Positions 1-7,990 of a DNA stretch of 15,273 nucleotides are shown in pieces; the first letter of the stretch is position 1, and every line of letters begins with the position of its first letter. The stretch is taken from positions 1 to 15,273 of the forward strand of contig CADBSQ010000126.1 in the NCBI GenBank assembly GCA_902797415.1, read 5' to 3'. The translations under genes and the position numbers were made by a program. This DNA is from an uncultured Erysipelotrichaceae bacterium (GTDB lineage Bacteria; Bacillota_I; Bacilli_A; RF39; UBA660). Below the pieces are notes generated by a model. That model did no database searches and was not told the DNA's origin. It worked only from the letters and a program-made list of their open reading frames with translations.

Positions 1-716
1 ACCCTCTTAGTTCCGTTGCCATTAGTGTTTATCTTAAGATTTTGTTCAGCAAGTGATACCACATTGCCATTTTTATCCTTATAAGTAACTGTTAAAAATA
101 TATTCTTTAAGTTATTTGACAGTTCCTTCTTAGTTAGTTTTGTATTAACGTATCTCTTATGACATTTATTATCATAGTATATACATGTGTATAATAGTCT
201 ATTATGATTTCCTTTTAAAAATAAATTTAACTTAAATTTTGTTTTTGTAGAAACAGAATTATCATTAACATTTAAACTTCCAAAACTGTATATCTTATGT
301 TTCTTAGAAATCATTATTTTATTATTTACAATATTTATTGATTTTGATTGAAAACTATATTTATAAATATCAAATTTATTTAAATAATCTTTATACAATG
401 TAAGAAATAAAACTAATAAAATCATAATTGTTGAGTAAACAGTACTGTTAAATACAAGCCGCTTATTTTTTTCAATATACTTACCTGCAATTAATTCTTC
501 AAAGCTTATTCCAAAAGTATCACACAGTCTTTTGGCAACATCAATGGATGGATAGCCTGCTCCAGTTTCCCATTTAGATACTGCTTTTCTTGTTATATAC
601 AAAAGATCAGCTAAATCATCTTGGGTCATATTATGATAAAGTCTAATGTCTTTTATGAATTTTCCTGTTCTATCAGGATTTATTATGTTGTAATTATTCT
701 CACGTTGGTTTTCCAT
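1..716 (-). CDS. XRE-family regulator with a membrane segment (3' end cut by window edge)
   Basis: The frame is open from the ATG at 716 to the left edge: 238 codons seen, C-terminus missing. Residues about 18-78 form a classic XRE/Cro helix-turn-helix (MTQDDLADLLYITRKAVSKW, then YPSIDVAKRLCDTFGISFEEL). A hydrophobic stretch at about 89-108 (VYSTIMILLVLFLTLY) looks like one membrane segment, followed by about 130 lysine- and asparagine-rich residues that I do not recognise. This is the architecture of membrane-tethered XRE-like proteins common in Bacillota: a cytoplasmic DNA-binding head and an outer or peripheral tail. An in-frame TAA lies 12 bases upstream, so ATG 716 is the first possible start. 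There is no clear ribosome site, and the start is only 2 bases after the ychF stop, so translational coupling to ychF is likely. Target and function are unknown. Confidence 0.8.
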   Translation of the reverse strand, partial: MENQRENNYNIINPDRTGKFIKDIRLYHNMTQDDLADLLYITRKAVSKWETGAGYPSIDVAKRLCDTFGISFEELIAGKYIEKNKRLVFNSTVYSTIMILLVLFLTLYKDYLNKFDIYKYSFQSKSINIVNNKIMISKKHKIYSFGSLNVNDNSVSTKTKFKLNLFLKGNHNRLLYTCIYYDNKCHKRYVNTKLTKKELSNNLKNIFLTVTYKDKNGNVVSLAEQNLKINTNGNGTKR

Positions 717-718
717 AC

Positions 719-1819
719 TTATACATTAAATCTAAAATAGCAGATATCTCCGTCTTGCATTATATAATTTTTTCCTTCTAGTCTAATCTTACCTGCTTCT
801 TTAACTTTTATTTCTGATTTATATTTTTCTAAATCTTCATAACTCATTACTTCTGCTCTAATAAAACCTCTTTCAAAATCAGTATGGATTATGCCAGCAC
901 AATTTGGTGCAGTTTGCCCTTCTTTAAAAGTCCAAGCTCTAACCTCATCTGAACCTGCTGTGAAAAAAGTTCTAAGCCCTAATATATTATATGATTCAAT
1001 AATAAGTCTATCTAGCCCACTGGTTTGAAGACCAAGTTCAAGCATTAATGCATTTTTCTCTTCATTTTCTAATCCTGAAAGCTCACTTTCCATTTCACAG
1101 CACATAATAATTACAGAAGCATCCTCTTTTTCTGCATACTCTTTTAATACCTCCGTATACTTATTACCACTACTTAGTATTGCATCTTCATTTACATTTG
1201 CAACAAAAAGTACAGGTTTAAGTGTGATTAAATTAAAAGCTTTTAGTAATTTTAATTCATCATCATTAAATTCACATTTTCTCAATAGTTTCCCATTTGT
1301 TAAGGCGTCTTTACATTTATTTAATGTGTTAACTTCTAAAATTTCCTCTTTTGATTTAGCCATTGACATTTTTTTACCAAGTTTAGCAATTCTATTTTCT
1401 ATAACCTCTAAGTCAGCGAGGATTAATTCCACGTCAATGATTTCAACATCTCTGATTGGGTCAATATTCCCTTCAACATGGGTAATGTTTTCATCTTCAA
1501 AACATCTTACTACATTGATAATGGCATCTACCTCTCTTATATGAGAAAGAAACTTATTTCCCAAACCTTCTCCTTTACTTGCGCCTTTAACAAGACCAGC
1601 GATGTCTGTAAACTCTACTGTAGCTGGTACCAAACTTTTTGGATGATATAATTCGTTTAAAAAATCAAGCCTCTTATCTGGAACTGTTACCACACCAACA
1701 TTTGGTTCAATTGTTGCAAATGGGTAATTAGCTGCTAATATATGAGTTTTAGTTATTGCATTAAAAAGTGTACTTTTACCTACGTTTGGTAATCCTACTA
1801 TACCTGCTTTTAGTGACAT
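719..1819 (-). CDS. ychF: Ribosome-associated P-loop ATPase/GTPase YchF (OLA1 family)
   Basis: The 366-residue product matches the usual YchF length. P-loop GLPNVGKS is at residues 9-16, the switch/G3 motif DIAGL at 72-76 runs into KGASKGEGLGNKFL, and the NVNE motif at 208-211 replaces the canonical NKxD, which is why this family prefers ATP. A helical insertion at about 130-200 and a C-terminal TGS domain (about 280-363) complete the fold. Family members bind ribosomes and act in translation and stress responses. The start ATG has a good AGAGGT site at 1825-1830. The gene lies directly after the abgT terminator hairpin and directly before the XRE gene. In many Bacillota ychF sits next to a DUF951 gene; here abgT separates the two. 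Confidence 0.97.
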   Translation of the reverse strand: MSLKAGIVGLPNVGKSTLFNAITKTHILAANYPFATIEPNVGVVTVPDKRLDFLNELYHPKSLVPATVEFTDIAGLVKGASKGEGLGNKFLSHIREVDAIINVVRCFEDENITHVEGNIDPIRDVEIIDVELILADLEVIENRIAKLGKKMSMAKSKEEILEVNTLNKCKDALTNGKLLRKCEFNDDELKLLKAFNLITLKPVLFVANVNEDAILSSGNKYTEVLKEYAEKEDASVIIMCCEMESELSGLENEEKNALMLELGLQTSGLDRLIIESYNILGLRTFFTAGSDEVRAWTFKEGQTAPNCAGIIHTDFERGFIRAEVMSYEDLEKYKSEIKVKEAGKIRLEGKNYIMQDGDICYFRFNV

Positions 1820-1843
1820 AATTTACCTCTTTTCTATTATAAA

Positions 1844-1864
1844 AGCTCCTATAATGTAGGAGCT
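1844..1864 (-). terminator. Predicted rho-independent terminator of abgT
   Basis: This is a perfect 8-bp inverted repeat, AGCTCCTA / TAGGAGCT, with a 5-base loop (1852-1856). On the minus strand it is followed by TTTTATAATA. The abgT stop codon TAG (1849-1851) lies within the 3' arm. The U-tract is modest, so termination may be partial. It stands only about 25 bases upstream of the ychF start. Confidence 0.65.
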
Positions 1865-3381
1865 GTTTTAATACCTATTGGTATACCTATTACATAAATA
1901 ACAATTAATAGCATAATCCAAATTGCCCCTATAAGTACTGAGTATGGTATAATTTCTTTTATTGAAGAAATAAGACTAACTTTTTCGTCCTCCTCCGAGT
2001 ACTTATCCAGAAATGCTAAATAAATTACAAAATAAGCCATTAAAGGTGTTAGACCAAATGTCAAACTTTGTCCACCCTTGAAAACCAGCTCAGCAAACTC
2101 TGGAGTCATTCCTGAATTCATAAATACTGGTACAAGTACACCACTTAATATAGACCAACTAGTTACTGCAGATGGTACAAAAAGCGTTACTATAGCTGAA
2201 ATTAAGAATGTAATTATTATAAGCATAACCCCACTTAATCCACTTGAAGCCACAAAATTTGCTAAAAGTGCACAAATAACACTACCAATATTTGTTTCCT
2301 TAAAAATTGATATAAAGGTAGAAGCAAAGAATATTAAGACAAGAGTTTGACCTATATCATCTAAACTATGTCCTAAGTATGATGAAACATCTTGGTTATC
2401 CTTAATTGTTTTTGCACCTATTCCGTAAAAAAATCCACATAAGAAGAATAAGATTGTTACAACAAAGACAAATCCTTGATTAAAGAATGAATTAAAGCCA
2501 AATAGTTTATCTATGTAATAGTTTTGACTGTAGTCAAGTAGATTTCCTGATAATGGAAGACCTGGGATAATATTATAGATAAAGATTAGCAAATACAATG
2601 TTGCAATCGTTAAACTAAATAGTAATCCTCTTTTCTTTTTTCTATCTAAATAGAAATCTTCCTCTTCCTCTTCTTCTTCGTATCTACCCATTCTTGGTAT
2701 TACAACTTTTTCTGTTATATATGCAACGACAATTGACGCAATGATTGTTAAAACAATCATTACAAATAGATGCGATGCATTTGTAATAGTATAACTATTA
2801 TCTACAGTTACAGCAGCTATTTTTGTGTAATTAATGAGAGCTGAATCTATTGAATTCATAAATACATTTATTGAGTTAGCAGCTGTCAAACCAGCAAATG
2901 ACATTACAATACCAGCTTTCGGATTACGTTTACTATATTTAAAAAATAAAGCGATTACTGGAATAAATATAAGAAAACTAATATCACCAATTAGTGAAGC
3001 AAATACTGTAATAAATGCTAAAACAAATGTAACAGTAGATTTCTTAGATTTTTTAGTAAGCAATGTAAAGAACGATTGCAAGAATCCACTTTTATCCATT
3101 ATACCTATACCTATTAAAAGTATTATTAACATGCTAAGTGGAGCAAAAGATGCAAAGTTAGATACTGTACTTTTAAATATTAGTTTTAATCCTGAAAGAT
3201 TTAAAAGAGATGTAACAGAAACTGTAGTTGAATCTATATCTCCCTTAATGGAATTAATCGCATTATAGTTAGCACCTAAACCAAAAAGCTTTAATATTCC
3301 ACTAAGTATAATTGTTGTACATATAAGAATAATGAAAGCCATAATTGGATGCAGAACTGTTCTTCTCTTAGATCTTGGCAT
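1849..3381 (-). CDS. abgT: AbgT-family transporter (p-aminobenzoyl-glutamate transporter / MtrF-like)
   Basis: About 510 residues with roughly a dozen hydrophobic segments, the usual AbgT size. Recognisable family stretches are the N-terminal RRTVLHPIMAFIILI helix, FASFAPLSMLIILLIGIGIMD, GDISFLIFIPVIALFFKY followed by NPKAGI, and the C-terminal VPSAVTSWSILSGVLVPVFM. Family members import p-aminobenzoyl-glutamate (E. coli AbgT) or export sulfonamide-like antimetabolites (Neisseria MtrF); which applies here cannot be told. A seven-glutamate run followed by DFYLDRKKKR lies in a cytoplasmic loop. The chosen ATG (3381) follows the upstream DUF951 stop by one base and has GTGAG upstream. An in-frame GTG at 3390 would add three residues and overlap DUF951 by 8 bases. 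Last gene of the parA-parB unit, ended by the hairpin at 1844-1864. Confidence 0.92.
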   Translation of the reverse strand: MPRSKRRTVLHPIMAFIILICTTIILSGILKLFGLGANYNAINSIKGDIDSTTVSVTSLLNLSGLKLIFKSTVSNFASFAPLSMLIILLIGIGIMDKSGFLQSFFTLLTKKSKKSTVTFVLAFITVFASLIGDISFLIFIPVIALFFKYSKRNPKAGIVMSFAGLTAANSINVFMNSIDSALINYTKIAAVTVDNSYTITNASHLFVMIVLTIIASIVVAYITEKVVIPRMGRYEEEEEEEDFYLDRKKKRGLLFSLTIATLYLLIFIYNIIPGLPLSGNLLDYSQNYYIDKLFGFNSFFNQGFVFVVTILFFLCGFFYGIGAKTIKDNQDVSSYLGHSLDDIGQTLVLIFFASTFISIFKETNIGSVICALLANFVASSGLSGVMLIIITFLISAIVTLFVPSAVTSWSILSGVLVPVFMNSGMTPEFAELVFKGGQSLTFGLTPLMAYFVIYLAFLDKYSEEDEKVSLISSIKEIIPYSVLIGAIWIMLLIVIYVIGIPIGIKTAPTL

Positions 3382-3382
3382 A

Positions 3383-3577
3383 TTACTCACTCACTTTCTT
3401 TTTAAATTTTTTTAAAAAATCAAATCTTGTTAATACAATTATTCTATTGCATGTATTACATTTTAACTTTATGTCAACCCCTGTTTTTATAACTGTCCAT
3501 AAATTACCTCCGCAGGGGTGACTTTTCTTCATCATGTATATGTCATTAACGTTAATATTATTTCTTTCCTTTTCCAT
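3383..3577 (-). CDS. DUF951 family small zinc-ribbon-like protein
   Basis: A 64-residue protein of the DUF951 family. The hallmarks are visible: a short basic/hydrophilic N-terminus, DIYMMKKSHPCGGNLWTVI (C22), then GVDIKLKCNTCNR with a CxxC pair (C40, C43) and a basic tail. One Cys from HPCG and two from CNTC suggest metal binding or nucleic-acid contact, but the function is unknown. The ATG at 3577 is preceded by GAGGT at 3583-3587 with 5-base spacing. The frame stays open another 16 codons upstream, but that extension lacks a ribosome site and does not fit the family's N-terminus. It overlaps the mscS end by 20 bases. Genes of this family commonly sit between parB/mscS and ychF in Bacillota. 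Confidence 0.9.
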   Translation of the reverse strand: MEKERNNINVNDIYMMKKSHPCGGNLWTVIKTGVDIKLKCNTCNRIIVLTRFDFLKKFKKKVSE

Positions 3578-4367
3578 TTTGGACCTCGATCTTTGTATAC
3601 GGTATTTCGATATGATATTTATCAAATTTAATCTTAATTAATCTTAAAATATCCCTCTGATACTGCCATATTTCCCCAGGTGAACAATATAATCTCAAAC
3701 CATAGTCAATAGATGAAGAGTTAAATTCTATGATGCCTTTATATGATGTGTCCTTTTTAACTGTTGGCCAAGTTAATACTTCATCTATTACTTCGTTAAT
3801 TACCTTTTCAACCTTTTCGATTTTTTCTTCGTAAGCAACTGGCACAACTATTAACGTAGATGCGACACTTTGTGATAAATTTACTATTTCGTTAATATTT
3901 CTATTTGCAATAGTGTAAGTTTTTCCATCAAAATCTTGTATCTTTGTAGATCTAATACCAAGTTGAGTAACTCTACCAGTAAATCCGTTATATGTGATAA
4001 AATCTCCTACAACATAGTAATTGTCCATTATTATTGTCGTTCCACTAATAATATCTTTTAATGTATCTTGAAATGCTAAGGCAGCAACGGCAGAGGCTAC
4101 TCCTAAAGAGGCAATTAAACTTGTAACATTAACACCGTACAAATCTAAAATAAAAATAACAGCGAAAAATATTATAACATATTTTATAAAATTTTTGAGA
4201 AGAGATAAAACTGTTACAGCTCTCTTTTTCTCGAAATCTGACTTATTCCTTAATAATACCTTATTTATGAGATGATCAAATATTCTATATGCTATAAGAG
4301 AAACACCTATTATTAAGAATAAACCATATACTTTCTTTTTAGTTATAAATAATACTAATTTACTCAT
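3558..4367 (-). CDS. mscS: Small-conductance mechanosensitive channel, MscS family
   Basis: A 269-residue MscS-type channel of minimal length. Three membrane helices are predicted at about 13-31, 55-76 and 80-108. The third is the glycine/alanine-rich pore helix (SLIASLGVASAVAALAFQDTL) and is followed by KDIISGTTIIMDNYYVVGDFI. The cytoplasmic beta domain starts near residue 117 (GDFITYNGFTGRVTQLGIRST), and an alpha/beta C-terminal domain follows. Such channels open on membrane tension during osmotic downshift. The start codon overlaps the parB stop (TAATG), with AGGTGA at 4371-4376 as its ribosome site. Its 3' end overlaps the DUF951 gene, so it is the middle member of a tightly packed operon. 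It resembles the YkuT-type short channels of Bacillota. Confidence 0.94.
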   Translation of the reverse strand: MSKLVLFITKKKVYGLFLIIGVSLIAYRIFDHLINKVLLRNKSDFEKKRAVTVLSLLKNFIKYVIIFFAVIFILDLYGVNVTSLIASLGVASAVAALAFQDTLKDIISGTTIIMDNYYVVGDFITYNGFTGRVTQLGIRSTKIQDFDGKTYTIANRNINEIVNLSQSVASTLIVVPVAYEEKIEKVEKVINEVIDEVLTWPTVKKDTSYKGIIEFNSSSIDYGLRLYCSPGEIWQYQRDILRLIKIKFDKYHIEIPYTKIEVQNGKGKK

Positions 4368-5251
4368 TATTCACCTATATCTATATTTATTATTTCTAAT
4401 ATTCTTGCTAAATCTTCATCACTATCAAACGGAATAGTTACCTTTTTCGCTGAAATTGTTACCTTTGTTCCGATTTTTTCTCTTAAAGCTTCCTCATAAA
4501 TAGAGTATACCCTGTTTAAAGGAACTACTCTGTGAATTTTATTCTTTCTTGATATTTCATCTCCCTTAACAATTGATTCAAGAGATCTAACACTTATTCC
4601 TTCATTAACTATTCTATTTGCAAGTCTAATAACATACTCTTCATCTGATAATTTACTTAATATTTTAGCATGAGCCATGGATAATTTTTTTTCTATTACC
4701 AGTTTTTTTACTTCATCTGGTAAAGAATTTAAACCAATAACATTTGTCACATAACTTCTAGATTTGCTAATTTTTTTAGATAATTCTTCTTGAGTAATGT
4801 TTAACTTTTTAATGATGTTTCCATATGCTTCAGCTTCTTCTATTGGATTTAAATCTTCTCTTTGAATGTTTTCTAAGAGAGCTATTTCTAACATCTCTTC
4901 ATCACTCGCATCTTTGATTATCGCTGGAATCGCATCAAAACCTGCTATTTTAGCTGCTTTCGTTCTTCTTTCACCAGCAATTAACTCGTATCCTTTTACA
5001 CTTTTTTTAACAATAATTGGTTGAAATAGACCATGAGCCTTAATTGAATCAGCGAGTTCATTTAGTGCTTCTTCATCAAAATGTTTTCTCGGTTGAAAAG
5101 GATTACTTCTAATGTCATCTATAGGTATATTTTTAATTTCGTTAGAAGATGCTGTTTCAACAATTTCTTTTTCAAATGTTTCAAAATTAATGTTTTCACT
5201 ACTAAATAATTGATCTAACCCCTTGCCTAAAGCTTTTCTTTTATTCTCCAT
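4367..5251 (-). CDS. parB: Chromosome-partitioning protein ParB (Spo0J-like CTPase)
   Basis: A 294-residue protein of normal ParB length. N-terminal KRKALGKGLDQLF (4-16) resembles the ParA-stimulating peptide. The ParB/Srx CTP-binding domain follows, with NPFQPRKHFDEEAL (50-63), GERR (93-96) and ENIQREDLNPIEEA (127-140). A helix-turn-helix for parS binding covers about 152-200 (ITQEELSKKISKSRSYVTN), and the C-terminal dimerisation domain runs from about 245. It would load at parS sites, slide as a CTP clamp and recruit SMC. The start overlaps the parA end by 11 bases. A strong AAGGAGG lies 12 bases upstream, with a closer AGAAAGAG as an alternative. No consensus parS was found in the window. 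Confidence 0.97.
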   Translation of the reverse strand: MENKRKALGKGLDQLFSSENINFETFEKEIVETASSNEIKNIPIDDIRSNPFQPRKHFDEEALNELADSIKAHGLFQPIIVKKSVKGYELIAGERRTKAAKIAGFDAIPAIIKDASDEEMLEIALLENIQREDLNPIEEAEAYGNIIKKLNITQEELSKKISKSRSYVTNVIGLNSLPDEVKKLVIEKKLSMAHAKILSKLSDEEYVIRLANRIVNEGISVRSLESIVKGDEISRKNKIHRVVPLNRVYSIYEEALREKIGTKVTISAKKVTIPFDSDEDLARILEIINIDIGE

Positions 5252-6026
5252 CTCTTTCTATAACCTCCTTAGCTAAGTTTAAATATGCTTCAGTAGCTCT
5301 ACATTCACTATCATAATCACATATTGGTTTACCATAGCTTGATGCCTCAACTAATCTTATTAATCTTGGTATAATAGTATTAAAAACGTAATCACCAAAA
5401 TATTGTCTTACTTGTTCAACAACTTCCAACCCTAGATTTGTCCTAGAATCTAACAGTGTAAGTAACACACCCTCTATAGTTAACTCTGGGTTTAATTGTC
5501 TTTGGACCCTTAATATTGTATCTAACAATTGTTTAACACCCTCAAGTGCATAAAACTCACATTGTACAGGAATTATAACCGATTTACTTGCAACTAAAGC
5601 ATTCATCGTACAAACTCCTAGTGCAGGTGGACAATCTATAATAATATAGTCAAACTCATCTTTTATTTCATCTATTGCTTTTCTTAGTTGTTCATTTTTT
5701 TTAAACTCTGGATTATAAAATTCTTCTTGAAATAATTCCATATCCAACCCTGCCAAATTAATTGATGCAGGTAGCAAATATAGTTTAGTAAATTTTGTCT
5801 TGATAATAGCCTTCTTTATATCACATTTATTTGTTAATACATCATATGAACTGTTTCGAAGTGAGCTTTTATCAATACCTAGTCCGGTGGTAGCATTACC
5901 TTGTGAATCTAAATCTATAAGTAATGTTTTCTTGCCAAATTTTCCAAGTGATGCAGATAAATTTATACTTGTAGTAGTTTTACCGACTCCACCCTTTTGA
6001 TTTACTAGTGAAATAATATTTATCAT
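5241..6026 (-). CDS. parA: Chromosome-partitioning ATPase ParA (Soj)
   Basis: A 261-residue ParA/MinD-superfamily ATPase. Deviant Walker A KGGVGKTT is at residues 11-18, Walker A' LLIDLDSQGNATTG has D38 and D40, and Walker B is YIIIDCPPALG (D131). The C-terminal IIPRLIRLVEASSYGKPI block matches the Soj DNA-binding surface (usually PRNVRLSEAPS) with some substitutions. The size and the lack of an N-terminal HTH identify a chromosomal Soj-type rather than a plasmid type-Ia ParA. With ParB it positions replicated origins. It heads the parA-parB-mscS-DUF951-abgT unit and has its own predicted promoter at 6061-6089. Its ribosome site is GAAGGAAG, about 9-11 bases upstream of the ATG. Confidence 0.97.
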   Translation of the reverse strand: MINIISLVNQKGGVGKTTTSINLSASLGKFGKKTLLIDLDSQGNATTGLGIDKSSLRNSSYDVLTNKCDIKKAIIKTKFTKLYLLPASINLAGLDMELFQEEFYNPEFKKNEQLRKAIDEIKDEFDYIIIDCPPALGVCTMNALVASKSVIIPVQCEFYALEGVKQLLDTILRVQRQLNPELTIEGVLLTLLDSRTNLGLEVVEQVRQYFGDYVFNTIIPRLIRLVEASSYGKPICDYDSECRATEAYLNLAKEVIERDGE

Positions 6027-6060
6027 AAATCTGCACTTCCTTCATTTTCTTTTCTTTTTT

Positions 6061-6089
6061 ATTTTAACATATTTGAATAATATTGTACA
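6061..6089 (-). promoter_or_regulatory. parA: Predicted sigma-A promoter of the parA operon (extended -10)
   Basis: On the minus strand TGTACA (6084-6089, 4/6 to the -35 consensus) is separated by exactly 17 bases from TAAAAT (6061-6066), with an upstream TG giving the extended -10 TGTTAAAAT. The predicted start is near 6054, which leaves a leader of about 28 bases. It sits in the 83-base gap between the ftsH terminator and parA. Confidence 0.6.
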
Positions 6090-6100
6090 ATATCTAATTT

Positions 6101-6130
6101 AAAAAGAGCCTAATTTTCATTAGACTCTTT
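6101..6130 (-). terminator. Rho-independent terminator of tilS-ftsH, overlapping the ftsH stop
   Basis: A 12-bp stem pairs 6103-6114 with 6119-6130. It contains one G-U wobble and has a GAAA tetraloop in RNA sense (6115-6118); a U5 run (6101-6105) closes it. The last five sense codons of ftsH and its TAG stop (6110-6112) lie inside the hairpin. It separates ftsH from the parA promoter. Confidence 0.85.
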
Positions 6131-7990
6131 ACTCTCATATCTTTCAATTTTACCCGTTGATACAAGTTCATCAATTTCTTCTTTTGTTATTGTTTCATGC
6201 TCGATTAATGTATCACTTATTAAGTAAACTAAATTTTTATTCGCTTTAAGAATCTTTGTAGCATCTTTATAACATTCATCCATAATTTTTCTGACTTCAT
6301 TATCGATTTCTAGTGCAACTTGATCACTAAAGTTTCTTGCTTTGTCATAGTCTCTTCCTAGGAAAACATTTCCTTCTTTGATTTCTAATTGAACTGGACC
6401 TAAATCACTCATTCCATATTCTGTTACCATTGAACGAGCAATTTTAGTTGCCTTTCTAAAGTCATCTGAAGCACCAGTTGATATTTCTCCAAAGAATAAT
6501 TCTTCACTTACTCTACCACCAAGTAATCCAGTGATCTGAGCAAGCAATTCGTTCTTTGTAGATAGATTCATTTTTTCATCCTTTGGAAGCATCATTGTAT
6601 AACCGCCAGCCATTCCTCTAGGAATGATAGTTATTTTGTGAACATCTTGTGCATCCTCAAGTTTTAAACCAATTACAGCATGACCTGCTTCATGAAGTGA
6701 AACTAGCTTTTTCTCTCTATCAGTAATTTTTCTGCTTTTTTTAGCAGGTCCCATAATTACTCTGTCAGTAGCTTCATCTATATCTTTCATTGTAATTGAC
6801 TGTTTGTTTTTTCTAACAGCTAAAAGTGCTGCTTCATTAAGTAAATTTTCTAAATCCGCTCCACAAAATCCAGGAGTTCTTTTTGATAGATTTTTTAAAC
6901 TTACTTCTTTAGATAATTTTTTATCTCTAGCATGAACTGCTAATATTTCTTCTCTTTCAGAAGCATCAGGATAACCTACAGTAACTTGTCTATCGAATCT
7001 ACCAGGTCTTAGAAGTGCAGGATCTAATACATCTGGTCTATTTGTTGCAGCTATGATGATAATGCCTTCATTAGCACCGAAACCGTCCATTTCAGCTAAT
7101 AATTGGTTTAAAGTTTGTTCTCTTTCATCATGGCCTCCACCAATACCTGTACCTCTTTGTCTACCAACAGCATCTATTTCATCAATAAATATTAAACAAG
7201 GTGCATTTCTTTTGGCTTCTTTGAACATGTCGCGGACACGAGAAGCACCAACACCAACAAATAATTCAACAAAATCAGAACCACTTATATAATAAAATGG
7301 AACATTTGCTTCGCCAGCGACAGCTTTAGCAAGAAGTGTTTTACCTGTTCCTGGAGGGCCCACAAGAAGTACGCCCTTTGGTATTCTAGCACCTAACTTT
7401 GTAAATTTTTTAGGTTCTTTTAAGAAGTCTATTAATTCTTTTACTTCTTCTTTTTCTTCTTTTAATCCAGCTACATCATTAAATGTCTTTTTGTTTTCGT
7501 TCATATTTAATTTAGCTGTACTCTTTCCAAAGTCCATTGATTTACTATTACCACTAGATATTCTAGTAAACAAGTAAATGGTTGCAAAAACCAAAATAGC
7601 TATTGGAACGACATTAACTAGTATTGTAACTATAGCCCCTGTACCTGGATCACTATTTGTATTAACCTTAAACTCCATTGTATCAGAGTAAGATAGTATT
7701 TTTTCCATAACTGAATCTGAATAAGGAACAGTTACAATAAACGACTCTCTTTTTGAGTAGTCTTTTAAACTACCTTTAATAATATATGTACTAGATGAAG
7801 CCTTTGGAGTAATGTTTATCTCTTTTACTTTTCCGCTTGCGGCCTCTTTTATAAATTCATCATATGTTATTTTATTTACTATATTGTTACTTAAAGAATA
7901 AAAGTATGCAGTAACAATCATAAGCGCAATTAACACACCATATATACCGAATGATTTAATTAATCCAGTAGTATTCTTTTTTCTTTTCAT
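6110..7990 (-). CDS. ftsH: ATP-dependent membrane zinc metalloprotease FtsH
   Basis: A 626-residue FtsH of typical length. There are two N-terminal membrane helices (about 12-32 and 118-142) with an outer domain between them. The AAA+ module has Walker A GPPGTGKT (211-218), pore motif FVG (244-246), Walker B LIFIDEIDA (266-274) and the second region of homology ATNRPDVLDPALLRPGRFDR (315-334) with its arginine fingers. The M41 protease domain has HEAGH (433-437) and a third zinc ligand in the GASDD motif near 509. All key residues are intact. It degrades misassembled membrane proteins and regulators. The ATG directly follows the tilS stop with no spacing base, and AAAGGAAG inside tilS is the ribosome site. 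The common tilS-hpt-ftsH order is found without hpt. Confidence 0.98.
   Translation of the reverse strand: MKRKKNTTGLIKSFGIYGVLIALMIVTAYFYSLSNNIVNKITYDEFIKEAASGKVKEINITPKASSSTYIIKGSLKDYSKRESFIVTVPYSDSVMEKILSYSDTMEFKVNTNSDPGTGAIVTILVNVVPIAILVFATIYLFTRISSGNSKSMDFGKSTAKLNMNENKKTFNDVAGLKEEKEEVKELIDFLKEPKKFTKLGARIPKGVLLVGPPGTGKTLLAKAVAGEANVPFYYISGSDFVELFVGVGASRVRDMFKEAKRNAPCLIFIDEIDAVGRQRGTGIGGGHDEREQTLNQLLAEMDGFGANEGIIIIAATNRPDVLDPALLRPGRFDRQVTVGYPDASEREEILAVHARDKKLSKEVSLKNLSKRTPGFCGADLENLLNEAALLAVRKNKQSITMKDIDEATDRVIMGPAKKSRKITDREKKLVSLHEAGHAVIGLKLEDAQDVHKITIIPRGMAGGYTMMLPKDEKMNLSTKNELLAQITGLLGGRVSEELFFGEISTGASDDFRKATKIARSMVTEYGMSDLGPVQLEIKEGNVFLGRDYDKARNFSDQVALEIDNEVRKIMDECYKDATKILKANKNLVYLISDTLIEHETITKEEIDELVSTGKIERYESKESNEN

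Noticed and set aside
2637..2690. Glutamate/lysine-rich low-complexity run in abgT as a possible unstable repeat
   Set aside because: It is a mixed GAA/GAG run of only seven codons in a cytoplasmic loop, without a pure repeat unit likely to slip.
2834..3268. Plus-strand open frame of 144 codons inside abgT
   Set aside because: It is antisense to a clear membrane transporter, has no ribosome site or promoter, and resembles no family. Other plus-strand frames within ychF, abgT, parA and ftsH were dismissed for the same reason.
3578..3625. A 16-codon N-terminal extension of the DUF951 gene
   Set aside because: It would overlap mscS more deeply and lacks a ribosome site, whereas the ATG at 3577 has GAGGT at good spacing and gives the family's normal length.
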